Assembly (NCBI GenBank): GCA_023391415.1
Contig: JAEWAY010000036.1
Coordinates: forward strand, 124,001 to 188,000
DNA length: 64,000 bases
Reading direction: 5' to 3'
Source: Bacteroidota bacterium
GTDB lineage: Bacteria; Bacteroidota; Bacteroidia; Cytophagales; Cytophagaceae
Under the pieces are notes generated by a model, which was not told where the DNA came from, ran no database searches, and was given only the letters and a program-made list of their open reading frames with translations. The position numbers and the translations under genes are program-made. The stretch's first letter is position 1. Each line of letters starts with the position of its first letter. Positions 1 through 8,257 of the stretch are shown piece by piece.

Positions 1-2201
1 CGGAAGCCAGGCTCAAAAGAATAGCCGAAGAAATGCTGGCCGATATCAATAAAGACACGGTTGACTTTCAGGCAAACTTCGACGACTCTCTGCAGGAACC
101 CACCGTGTTGCCCGCCAAGATTCCCAATCTGCTCATCAACGGCACTTCAGGTATCGCCGTTGGAATGGCCACCAACATGGCTCCGCACAACCTTTCCGAA
201 GTTGTCAACGGGATCATAGCCTATATCGCCAATAACGAGATTACCATTCAGGAACTGACCCGATATATCAAAGGTCCTGATTTTCCGACAGGAGGCGTCA
301 TATATGGTTATCAGGGAGTGATCTCCGCGCTGGAAACAGGACGCGGAAGAGTGCTGATGCGGGCGAAAGCCACCTTTGAACCCATGGATAACGGACGCGA
401 GGCGATCATCGTAACCGAAATTCCCTATATGGTCAACAAAGCCGCCATGATTGAAAAAACAGCGGCGTTGGTCAACGAAAAGAAAATCGAAGGCATTACC
501 GATATCAGAGACGAGTCGGACAAGGATGGACTTCGTATTGTATATGAATTGAAAAAGGACGCGCTACCAAGCATAGTCCTCAACAATCTATACAAATACA
601 CACAGCTACAATCTTCCTTTGGCGTCAACAACGTGGCGCTGGTTGGCGGAAGGCCGTATACCCTCAATCTCAAAGACCAGATCAGGCACTTTGTCGATCA
701 CCGTCATATCGTAATCACCAGGCGTACGGAATACGAGCTTAAGGAAGCGGAAAAGAAAGCGCATATACTGAAAGGATACCTGATCGCTCTCGATCATCTG
801 GATGAAGTGATCAGCCTGATTCGGAACTCCAAAGATCCGGAAGTTGCCAAACAAGGCTTGATGGAGCAGTTCGAAATGACGGAAATACAGGCCAAAGCCG
901 TGCTCGAATTGCGACTACAACGCCTCACAGGCATGGAGCGTGATAAAATCATAAAAGAGTACGAGGAGATTATGGCTTTCATAAGCCGGTGCAAGGAAAT
1001 ACTCGCCGACGTCAACCTCCGCATGCAGATTATCGTCGACGAGCTTACAGAAGTCAAGGAGCGCTATGGCGATGAACGGAGAACGGAAATTGTCCATTCC
1101 GCCGAGGATATTTCCATTGAAGATATCGTACCGGACGAGGCGATGGTCATTACCTTTTCCCATCAGGGTTATGTAAAGCGCACCAAACTGGAGGAATATC
1201 GTACACAGGGCCGGGGTGGTGTCGGCGCGAGAGGAGTGCTTACCAAAGACGACGACTTCACCGAACACCTCTTTGTCGCTACCACGCACAATACGCTTCT
1301 GATCTTTACCGAGAAGGGCAAGGTATTCTGGCTAAAAGTCTATGAAATCCCGGAAGGATCGAAAAATTCGAAAGGCAGAGCCATACAAAATCTTATCCAG
1401 ATAGATCCTGACGACAGTGTTCGTACCGTTATCAATGTCAAGAGTCTGATCGATGAAGATTATATCAACAATCAATATCTGGTGATGTGCACAACCAAAG
1501 GCACCATCAAAAAGACCGCTCTGGAGGCGTATTCCAGACCAAGAGCCAATGGTATCAACGCTATTTCGATCAATGAGGGCGACCATCTACTTGACGTAAA
1601 ACTCACTAGTGGCAACGACGAAATCGTCATCGCCCTTCGCTCCGGCAGAGCCATACGCTTCAACGAAAGCGACGTGCGCCCCATGGGAAGAAACGCCGCG
1701 GGTGTGCGGGGAGTATCCCTGACAGGACCGGAAGACAAGGTAGTGGGCATAGCGGCTATCAGCAATCCGGAAATCAACCTTCTTGTCGTCTCTGAAAAAG
1801 GATATGGCAAACGCTCCGATATCGCGGACTACCGTATCACCAAAAGAGGTGGTAAAGGGGTAAAAACCATGAATATTACGGAAAAAACCGGCAATCTTGT
1901 CGCTATTAAGGAGGTTACGGATAATGACGAATTGATGATTATCAACAAATCCGGCATCACTATCCGTCTCGCGGTTTCCTGTCTGAGAGTGATGGGAAGG
2001 GCGACGCAAGGCGTCCGGCTCATAAAACTTACTGAAAAAGACGCGATAAGTTCTGTAGCCAAAATCGAGATCGTCGACAAGGATGGAGAAACTCCTGAAG
2101 ACGCCGAACAAAATGAAATGATCGCCCTCGATGAAACGCTGGAAGGGGAAGTGGATGAGGATATTGACGAATCCGAAGAGACGGACGAGGAGGATGAATA
2201 A
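1..2201 (+). CDS. gyrA: DNA gyrase subunit A, 5' end missing
   Basis: This is the breakage-reunion and DNA-wrapping subunit of gyrase, which introduces negative supercoils using ATP hydrolysed by GyrB. The reading frame is open from position 3, where it reads EARLKRIAEEMLADI. That is the stretch just after the RYTE motif, so the catalytic tyrosine lies about two codons upstream of the window. The rest of the winged-helix/tower domain and coiled coil follows. The C-terminal beta-pinwheel carries two GyrA-box-like motifs, QGRGGVG near codon 400 and KRGGKGV near codon 620. The protein ends in a strongly acidic tail rich in Asp and Glu, as in many GyrA proteins. ParC is less likely because of the full pinwheel with box motifs. 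A hairpin terminator follows the stop codon. Confidence 0.97.
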   Translation, partial: EARLKRIAEEMLADINKDTVDFQANFDDSLQEPTVLPAKIPNLLINGTSGIAVGMATNMAPHNLSEVVNGIIAYIANNEITIQELTRYIKGPDFPTGGVIYGYQGVISALETGRGRVLMRAKATFEPMDNGREAIIVTEIPYMVNKAAMIEKTAALVNEKKIEGITDIRDESDKDGLRIVYELKKDALPSIVLNNLYKYTQLQSSFGVNNVALVGGRPYTLNLKDQIRHFVDHRHIVITRRTEYELKEAEKKAHILKGYLIALDHLDEVISLIRNSKDPEVAKQGLMEQFEMTEIQAKAVLELRLQRLTGMERDKIIKEYEEIMAFISRCKEILADVNLRMQIIVDELTEVKERYGDERRTEIVHSAEDISIEDIVPDEAMVITFSHQGYVKRTKLEEYRTQGRGGVGARGVLTKDDDFTEHLFVATTHNTLLIFTEKGKVFWLKVYEIPEGSKNSKGRAIQNLIQIDPDDSVRTVINVKSLIDEDYINNQYLVMCTTKGTIKKTALEAYSRPRANGINAISINEGDHLLDVKLTSGNDEIVIALRSGRAIRFNESDVRPMGRNAAGVRGVSLTGPEDKVVGIAAISNPEINLLVVSEKGYGKRSDIADYRITKRGGKGVKTMNITEKTGNLVAIKEVTDNDELMIINKSGITIRLAVSCLRVMGRATQGVRLIKLTEKDAISSVAKIEIVDKDGETPEDAEQNEMIALDETLEGEVDEDIDESEETDEEDE

Positions 2202-2230
2202 GAATTTTTTATTTCTATAAGTATATTTGA

Positions 2231-2258
2231 AAAGCAGAAGGCTTACTTCTGCTTTTTT
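2231..2258 (+). terminator. Rho-independent terminator of gyrA
   Basis: A 10-bp perfect stem (2231-2240 with 2246-2255) with a 5-base loop is followed by T residues. It lies 30 bases after the gyrA stop codon. Confidence 0.85.
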
Positions 2259-2283
2259 CATTACCCAAAACTAATATAGCTCC

Positions 2284-3420
2284 ATGAAAAAATATATCAT
2301 CCTATGCTGCGCGGGAATGGCGCTATCCGCCTCTCTCCATGCTCAAAAATCGGCTGTCGCCAACGCCGCCATATATCATAGTGAAGATCAAATCGCCAAC
2401 GCGGCGAAAGAAATAGACAAGGCTGTCGCCCATGAAAAAACCATAGCGGATCCTAAAGCCTGGTATTACCGGGGCCTTATCTACAAATCGATGATTGGCT
2501 CAAAAGATGAAAATGTAAAAGCGCTTTCCGAGCATCCTGAACGGGAATCTCTCCTCTCCTTCCGCAAAGCTATGGAGCTCGACGCTTCCGGCAAGTTTAC
2601 GAAGCAAAGCACCCGGGAAATGCGAGAGCTTTTTCCTGAATTCATCAACAAAGGCTATGGCATGTACAGCGTGTCCGATTTTCAACAGGCCCTGGAATAT
2701 TTTGAGGCCGCGCAAATGGTCAGACCAGAGGATACGACAGGCTATCTCTACGCCACCTACGCGGCCGAAGAACTGGAGCGCTTCGACCTTGTCGGCTTAT
2801 ATATAGAAAAACTGGAATCTATCGGATATAAATCGCCGCGGCTATACCTTCAAAAAATAGCGTCGGCCCAAAAGAAAGAGGTAAGTCCGCGAAACGCTCT
2901 TGAAATCAGCAAACGGGCACTGCTCGAATATCCGGATCATAAGGATTTACTGGCGGTGCAAACCTCTCTGTTTATAGAGTCTGGCCTATGGAACGAAGCC
3001 ATAGCCAATCTCAACACGCTGCATAAGTCGCTACCGGACAATCAGGATTACCTGCGGGTATTGGCCTCTGTTTATGATCAATCCGGAGACAGGGAGAACG
3101 CCTTGGCCACATACGAAAAACTTCTTAGTCTCGATCCTTCCAACGGCCCGGCCTTGTATGGCACCGGAGCGATCTACTATGAAAAAGCCAGTAAGATCTT
3201 CGAAGAGCTACAGGGACTTTCCAAAACGGCTTTTAAGGCCAATGGCGGCGAAGATAAGGAAGCGACCATGCGTAAACTATTTGGTGAAGCGAAAAGCCGG
3301 GCCGTCAAGGCCATGGAAGTCGCCACCGAAGACGAAGAGCAAAGCAATATTTCCCATTTGCTGACACAGATTGACCGATTGCTAAACGCGTACGATAATT
3401 ATAAAAAGCAACTTCGTTAG
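2284..3420 (+). CDS. Secreted TPR-repeat protein
   Basis: This 378-residue protein has a clear N-terminal signal peptide (basic MKK, hydrophobic core, ASLHAQ cleavage region), so it is exported to the periplasm or envelope. The rest is helical and contains several tetratricopeptide-type repeats. Examples are WYYRGLIYKSM near residue 62, a repeat around 125-150 and ALATYEKLLSLDPSNGPALY near 275-295. TPRs mediate protein-protein contacts, and no catalytic motif is visible. Only 18 bases separate it from the ECF sigma gene downstream, so the two may be co-transcribed. The exact role is unknown. Confidence 0.8.
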   Translation: MKKYIILCCAGMALSASLHAQKSAVANAAIYHSEDQIANAAKEIDKAVAHEKTIADPKAWYYRGLIYKSMIGSKDENVKALSEHPERESLLSFRKAMELDASGKFTKQSTREMRELFPEFINKGYGMYSVSDFQQALEYFEAAQMVRPEDTTGYLYATYAAEELERFDLVGLYIEKLESIGYKSPRLYLQKIASAQKKEVSPRNALEISKRALLEYPDHKDLLAVQTSLFIESGLWNEAIANLNTLHKSLPDNQDYLRVLASVYDQSGDRENALATYEKLLSLDPSNGPALYGTGAIYYEKASKIFEELQGLSKTAFKANGGEDKEATMRKLFGEAKSRAVKAMEVATEDEEQSNISHLLTQIDRLLNAYDNYKKQLR

Positions 3421-3438
3421 TTTGTATTAATTCAGACG

Positions 3439-3987
3439 ATGAATCACCAGATAACTTCAAGAGAAGATTTCGAAATACTTTTTCGCCGGATGTACACGCC
3501 TCTGTGTCGGAAAGTGTTTCGAATTCTGAAAAGTCAGGAAGCGACGGAAGATCTAGTACAAGACGTTTTTGTCAGACTCTGGGAAAAAAGAGAGGAGATC
3601 ACTATCCAGATCGCCATTGAACCTTACCTGTACAGAGCGGTCGCCAACGCGGCCTTCAATTATCTGAAAAAAGATCGTGGCTGGGATGAGTTCGACGCCG
3701 AAACGCACGATGTACCGGAACAGACGAATTCCCTCTCCAGACTCGAAACACTGGAAGCGTCCCAACGGATTCAGTCGGTGATAGACTCTTTGCCTCCGGC
3801 GTGCAAAACGGTATTTCTACTCTCCCGGGAAGACGGATTAAGCTATAAAGAGATAGCGGACACATTAAGCATTAGTATAAAAACCGTCGAAAATCAAATG
3901 AGTAAGGCGCTTAAAATATTAAGGGAAAAACTGGCGCCCTATCTGGTAACTATAACGCTATTTCATTTTTTTTCAGATTTTTTATAG
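3439..3987 (+). CDS. ECF-family RNA polymerase sigma factor (Bacteroidetes type)
   Basis: This 182-residue protein has only sigma regions 2 and 4. Region 2 (residues about 10-75) carries the core-binding ATEDLVQDVFVRLWEKREE signature. Region 4 (about 115-165) has the helix-turn-helix LSYKEIADTLSISIKTVENQ. This is the architecture of the Bacteroidetes sigma-70 factors that work with FecR anti-sigma factors, and a FecR gene follows 58 bases downstream. The C-terminal hydrophobic extension (TITLFHFFSDFL) is typical of the group. It presumably directs RNA polymerase to its own regulon, perhaps including the two downstream genes. Confidence 0.93.
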   Translation: MNHQITSREDFEILFRRMYTPLCRKVFRILKSQEATEDLVQDVFVRLWEKREEITIQIAIEPYLYRAVANAAFNYLKKDRGWDEFDAETHDVPEQTNSLSRLETLEASQRIQSVIDSLPPACKTVFLLSREDGLSYKEIADTLSISIKTVENQMSKALKILREKLAPYLVTITLFHFFSDFL

Positions 3988-4045
3988 AAGGACATAGGGG
4001 TTGACACAGGTTTAGTTGTCATATACATAGATTGGCCAATTTACA

Positions 4046-5056
4046 ATGAACTTAAAGGAAACTGAAATCATCGAACTTATCATTCGTCAGTTACAGGGAA
4101 AAACGTCCACCGCGGAAGATAAACTCCTTGAAAACTGGCTTATGAAAGATCCCGCCAACAAGGATCTGAAGGACTCGTACCATAAGATCTGGGCGAATAC
4201 GGAACCCGCGTCGTCCGAATTTCAGCCGAACGTAGACAATGCCTGGCAGAAGGTATCCCGACGAGCCAATCTGGATACAACCCCGGTATATTCTATCAGT
4301 CCGGCCGACAACAATACTCGAAAAATAGGGTATGTATGGAGAATAGCGGCCATGTTCGCGCTCTTGGCCGGATTCGGTTTCCTGGCAATTAAAACACTGA
4401 ATACAAACAAGATCACGTACATTGAAATATTGACACAAGCGGAAAAAAAGGAGATTGTCCTTCCGGATGGCACCGTGGTAAACCTCGATAAAAACAGCAT
4501 GTTGAAATACCCGGAGAAATTTGCCGGAGACGAGCGTTTGGTACATCTGAACGGAGACGCGTATTTCTCAGTACAGAAGGACCCATCCAAACCTTTCAGA
4601 ATCGAGGGAAAGTACTCGCTTACTGAAGTATTGGGAACCTCATTTTATATCCGATCCAATCAGCCCGAAGTAGAACAGATTGAAGTGTATACTGGCAAAG
4701 TATCATACACTTCAATTAAAACCAGAAAAAAAACAATACTCATACCGGGACAGATGGCGGAAATAAACTACAAAGGATCTCTTACTCAAAAAACAGCGAC
4801 TACGTCCAACAATCTTTCATGGAAAACCAATACGCTGGAATTTGACGATACGCCGCTCAAGGATATGGCTGTTGATCTGGAACGCCATTTCGGAAATACA
4901 ATCACCCTTGAAAAGTCAATTGAAAGCCATCGTTTTACAGGAAAGTTCCATGCTTCTTCCCTGGAAGATATCCTTAAAGTAGTGTCAATCTCAACAGATA
5001 CGGAATTAAGTATTCAGGACTCCATTTATTCACTTAGTGTCCAAAAACACCCGTAA
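4046..5056 (+). CDS. FecR-family anti-sigma factor
   Basis: This 336-residue single-pass inner-membrane protein is the expected partner of the ECF sigma factor just upstream. The N-terminal cytoplasmic segment (1-90), which should hold the sigma factor, is followed by one membrane helix at about 97-113. The periplasmic FecR domain has the family motif LPDGTVVNLDKNS (about 147-159), with GDAYFSV and VLGTSFYIRS further on. The last 70 residues match the DUF4974 domain found on Bacteroidetes FecR proteins (LEFDDTPLKDMAVDLERHFG). Signals from the outer membrane are normally passed to this domain. Here the next gene encodes an STN domain, which in related systems touches FecR. Confidence 0.93.
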   Translation: MNLKETEIIELIIRQLQGKTSTAEDKLLENWLMKDPANKDLKDSYHKIWANTEPASSEFQPNVDNAWQKVSRRANLDTTPVYSISPADNNTRKIGYVWRIAAMFALLAGFGFLAIKTLNTNKITYIEILTQAEKKEIVLPDGTVVNLDKNSMLKYPEKFAGDERLVHLNGDAYFSVQKDPSKPFRIEGKYSLTEVLGTSFYIRSNQPEVEQIEVYTGKVSYTSIKTRKKTILIPGQMAEINYKGSLTQKTATTSNNLSWKTNTLEFDDTPLKDMAVDLERHFGNTITLEKSIESHRFTGKFHASSLEDILKVVSISTDTELSIQDSIYSLSVQKHP

Positions 5057-5077
5057 CTACCTAACAAACTAAACATT

Positions 5078-7036
5078 ATGAACGTTTTATTACGCTATGC
5101 GCTTGTTGTATTACTTGTGCAGGGGACGGTTTTTGCCCAGGAAAAACTACTGGATAGAAACGTAAGCATCGTATACAAGGAACAAACGCTCAAAGACATT
5201 TTAAACGACCTGAGTAAGCGTTTCGGAATAAGCATTTCATATTCAAGCGATCAGGTACCACTAAACAAAAAAATATCCATAGATCTTCGGGATATATCCC
5301 TCTCTCAGGCTCTGGATCAAATTTTTCAGGAAACCGATGTCGTGTACATCGAACTGAACGATCAGATTGTACTGAAGAGAAAAAAAAGCGAACAGACTCC
5401 GGATCCCGTCAAAGCCCAGTCTGTTCCCGACGCCGGAGCTTCTTTGGATAACGGAGCCGCTTTGACCATCGCCAAACGCCCCGAAGAGCCTGTCATCACA
5501 CTCAACGATATTCCGGAAACACCCTTTTTTAAACCAGAAGAGGTGGTAATCGAAGTCGATAACAAAGAAGCCTTGAGAGAAGAGTTTGTAAAGGAACAAA
5601 CAAGAATCTACCAGGATTTTTTCTCCGCTCAGGATACTTCGAAGTTTCTAACGGGAAAGGCGCTGAAGCGGGACCTTAAAACCGCGATCCGACTCCTGGA
5701 AAACAAAGTCAAACAACTTTCCGATAGCCTTGACAAAGAAAAAAGGAAACATCCGGGCGATCATGAGGGCGTCTATGAAGCGGACGCGTCTGCCGGAATC
5801 CCGGAAGACAGCGGATCGTCAACATTAAAGGAAACCCCTGTTCAAATTACTTTTGTATATCCGCTGGGCACCAATGGCAGACAAAGTCCTGAATATCTCA
5901 ATCGATTTTCATTAAATATCCTTTCAGGAAACAATGGTGGTGTAAAAGGCGCTGAAGTCGGCTCTCTGGTCAACCTGATACACAAAGACGTTCATGGCTC
6001 CCAGATAGCCGGGCTTGCCAATCTTGACAAAGGCTCCTTCAAAGGAGCGCAGCTTGCCGGCATCGCCAACCTTGTAGGCCAAAACGTCAAAGGATTTCAG
6101 GCCGCGGGCATCGCCAACCTGAATAAAAAGCGTACCCAGGGCGCGCACTTTGCCGGCATTGTTAATATGACAGGAGATACTTCCTCCGTCTTTCAGGCTT
6201 CCGGAGTTCTTAGCTACAGCCATGGCTCCAATATCGGGGGGCAGTTTAGCGGAGTATCCAGCATCAGCAAAGGATCACTTGTGGGACCTCAGGCGGCTGG
6301 TGTAGTAAACATTGTACATGGCAACGCCAAAGGCGCGCAAGCGGCCGGTGTCATAAACCTGACTACCAAAAATCAGATCGGGGCTCAAATAGCCGGAGTA
6401 GGCAACTTCGCCACCAAGGTCGATGGAGTACAAATCGCCGGAGTGCTCAATACCGCGAAAAAAGTGGATGGCTCTCAAATTGGCCTGATCAATATCGCGG
6501 ACTCTGTGAGTGGAGCGCAAATCGGCCTGCTTAGCTTCAGCAAAAACGGTTTTTTTCATTTCGAACTATCCGGCTCCGAAGTCCTCTACCCTACTTTTAG
6601 CATGAAAACCGGAGGAAAACTGTTTCACAATATCCTGTCTATAGGAATGGGCCCTGTAAATGGCTTGCAAAACGATCTCTTCTGGTGGTACGGTTATGGC
6701 TTCGGCTTCGCGCTGGATGTCGCGAATAGGGTTCCTCTCAACATTGACCTTGTATCAAACTATGTTACGCCGGCCAATAGCGAAAGTCACCGCTACAACA
6801 ACATGCTGTATCAAGCCAAATTTCAGTTTGGATACCAGTTCGCCAAGCGTTTCTGCCTGTTCGCCGGGCCAACCCTCAACATTCAGATGAGTACAATGCC
6901 CGAGCAGCGGTTCAACGAATTTTATTCCATGGCGCCATACAAATTGCTCAACCTTGAATTTGACCGGATAGGCAATGAAAAACTTCCGACTTTCCTGACC
7001 GGATGGGTAGGTTTCGCCGCGGGTATCCGAATCTGA
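5078..7036 (+). CDS. Secreted STN-domain protein with surface repeats
   Basis: This 652-residue protein starts with a signal peptide ending VFAQ (1-21). An STN domain follows (about 28-100, TLKDILNDLSKRFGISISYS), the module that lets secretins and TonB transducers signal to FecR. Residues 105-260 are a low-complexity and coiled-coil linker. Residues about 286-490 contain roughly a dozen 16-residue repeats of the form GxQxAGxxNxxxxxxx, resembling the LA_2272-type surface repeats. The last 150 residues look like outer-membrane beta strands. No TonB-dependent barrel or plug is present, although FecR genes in this phylum are normally followed by one. It lies 22 bases after fecR, in the same operon. 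A role as sensor or transducer at the outer membrane is inference. Confidence 0.75.
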   Translation: MNVLLRYALVVLLVQGTVFAQEKLLDRNVSIVYKEQTLKDILNDLSKRFGISISYSSDQVPLNKKISIDLRDISLSQALDQIFQETDVVYIELNDQIVLKRKKSEQTPDPVKAQSVPDAGASLDNGAALTIAKRPEEPVITLNDIPETPFFKPEEVVIEVDNKEALREEFVKEQTRIYQDFFSAQDTSKFLTGKALKRDLKTAIRLLENKVKQLSDSLDKEKRKHPGDHEGVYEADASAGIPEDSGSSTLKETPVQITFVYPLGTNGRQSPEYLNRFSLNILSGNNGGVKGAEVGSLVNLIHKDVHGSQIAGLANLDKGSFKGAQLAGIANLVGQNVKGFQAAGIANLNKKRTQGAHFAGIVNMTGDTSSVFQASGVLSYSHGSNIGGQFSGVSSISKGSLVGPQAAGVVNIVHGNAKGAQAAGVINLTTKNQIGAQIAGVGNFATKVDGVQIAGVLNTAKKVDGSQIGLINIADSVSGAQIGLLSFSKNGFFHFELSGSEVLYPTFSMKTGGKLFHNILSIGMGPVNGLQNDLFWWYGYGFGFALDVANRVPLNIDLVSNYVTPANSESHRYNNMLYQAKFQFGYQFAKRFCLFAGPTLNIQMSTMPEQRFNEFYSMAPYKLLNLEFDRIGNEKLPTFLTGWVGFAAGIRI

Positions 7037-7073
7037 AAAACAAACCGATAGTTTATATAAATCAAGAATATAC

Positions 7074-7790
7074 ATGAAACGCTTATCCATCATTATAACC
7101 TGTTTACTTTTTCTGTCCATATTGTTTTCCGCCTGTAATAAATCCGGAATCTGTAAGAAAGGCTCCGGTGAAGTAGAACGACGAGAAATCTATCTCGATG
7201 AAATCCACTCTATTGACGTGGAAGGCGACGCTACACTCTACATTACCCAGGGAGAAGAACAAAAAATAGAAGTAGAAACTTATAAAAACTTATTTTCCAT
7301 TGTCAATCAATCCGTAAAAAACGGAAAATGGAAAGCCAAATTTGATCGCTGTGTCCTGGGACGTTCAAGACTCACGTTCTATGTCACTTTAAAAAGTATT
7401 CACGATCTGGAGATGAGCGGGTCCGGAAAAATTATCGGAACAAACATGATCAACACCACGCGTCTTAACCTTTCGGTAGAAGGTTCCGGCGAAATGAAAA
7501 TCCAAGCTGAAGCGGAAAACCTGGAAAGCGAAGTTGAAGGCAGCGGTAGTCTGACAATTAGTGGAAAAACCGGTCATCACAAAACGGAAATAGAAGGTTC
7601 CGGTAAAATCGAAGCCTATGATCTCCATACAGGTTCGTCGGATGTAGATATAAGCGGAAGTGGCAAAGCTTTAATCAATGTCGAAGATTATCTATCCGTA
7701 AAAATAAACGGAAGTGGTTATGTAATCTATAAAGGCTCCCCAAAGGTTAGTTCAAAAATTAATGGTTCGGGCAAGCTAAGCGCCTATTGA
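7074..7790 (+). CDS. GIN-domain (DUF2807) lipoprotein
   Basis: This 238-residue protein has a lipoprotein signal peptide with a lipobox ending at Cys21 (ILFSAC), so it is membrane-anchored. The mature part is a right-handed beta-helix-like head GIN domain (DUF2807). The glycine-serine-glycine turn recurs at regular spacing (SGSGKI, EGSGEM, EGSGSL, EGSGKI, SGSGKA, NGSGYV, NGSGKL), giving about seven rungs. The family has been annotated as a putative adhesin head, but its biochemical role is not settled. It is the last gene of the ECF/FecR/STN cluster, 37 bases after the previous gene, and a strong terminator follows. It probably belongs to the same surface signalling unit. Confidence 0.88.
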   Translation: MKRLSIIITCLLFLSILFSACNKSGICKKGSGEVERREIYLDEIHSIDVEGDATLYITQGEEQKIEVETYKNLFSIVNQSVKNGKWKAKFDRCVLGRSRLTFYVTLKSIHDLEMSGSGKIIGTNMINTTRLNLSVEGSGEMKIQAEAENLESEVEGSGSLTISGKTGHHKTEIEGSGKIEAYDLHTGSSDVDISGSGKALINVEDYLSVKINGSGYVIYKGSPKVSSKINGSGKLSAY

Positions 7791-7810
7791 CAGCTATATT
7801 CAGCAAAATA

Positions 7811-7846
7811 AAAAAAGGGTAACTCATTTCTGATTTACCCTTTTTT
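7811..7846 (+). terminator. Rho-independent terminator closing the ECF/FecR operon
   Basis: The stem AAAAAAGGGTAA pairs with TTACCCTTTTTT around an 11-12-base loop, followed by T residues. It starts 21 bases after the stop of the GIN lipoprotein. Confidence 0.85.
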
Positions 7847-8257
7847 ACTTAACCTAACTTATTAAACTGATAAGAATCATTCCAATTTACATCTTACCAA
7901 CTCTTACAACGAGTCCAAGCGAACGTATAAAACACTTTGATTTGAAGCGTATATGTAAACAAAAATAAAACAATCCCGCGTTTTTTCAGTATACTATCCG
8001 GATAATATCGCTTTTTTTCGTTTAAAAGCCTCTTTTATCATATTATCCCATCAATTACTAATACAAGTTGAAACGCCGGTATTTTGTTTCGAAATGACCA
8101 TGGCTCTCCGGATCTGTCCACCCGGACACCTCAAAACACGCGCCGTCTCTCTCTCCAATGAAACCGAGCGAGCTTGTTTCTTTTTTAAATTATCTATTTT
8201 AACTATCTGTTTGAAACAAAGTATTAATTTTGTCATTTCCATTTATAGCGAAATTAT
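7847..8257. other. Gene-free intergenic stretch
   Basis: An AT-rich region between the operon terminator and the OmpA-family gene. I see no credible reading frame or RNA gene. It contains a short palindrome (TATCCGGATA, near 7997) and, at its right end, the promoter box of the next gene. Confidence 0.5.
8225..8232 (+). promoter_or_regulatory. Candidate -7 promoter box for the OmpA-family gene
   Basis: TAATTTTG matches the Bacteroidetes -7 consensus TAnnTTTG and lies 25 bases before the start codon. I find no TTTG at the right distance upstream (the nearest, 8210-8213, is too close), so support is partial. Confidence 0.45.

Noticed and set aside
1587..2261. 224-codon antisense frame in gyrA
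   Set aside because: It mirrors the codons of gyrA on the other strand, has no motif and runs into the gyrA terminator.
4001..4027. TTGACA-N15-TATACA, a sigma-70-like pair before fecR
   Set aside because: The spacer is too short, and the E. coli type of promoter is not the rule in this phylum; fecR is probably transcribed with the sigma gene.
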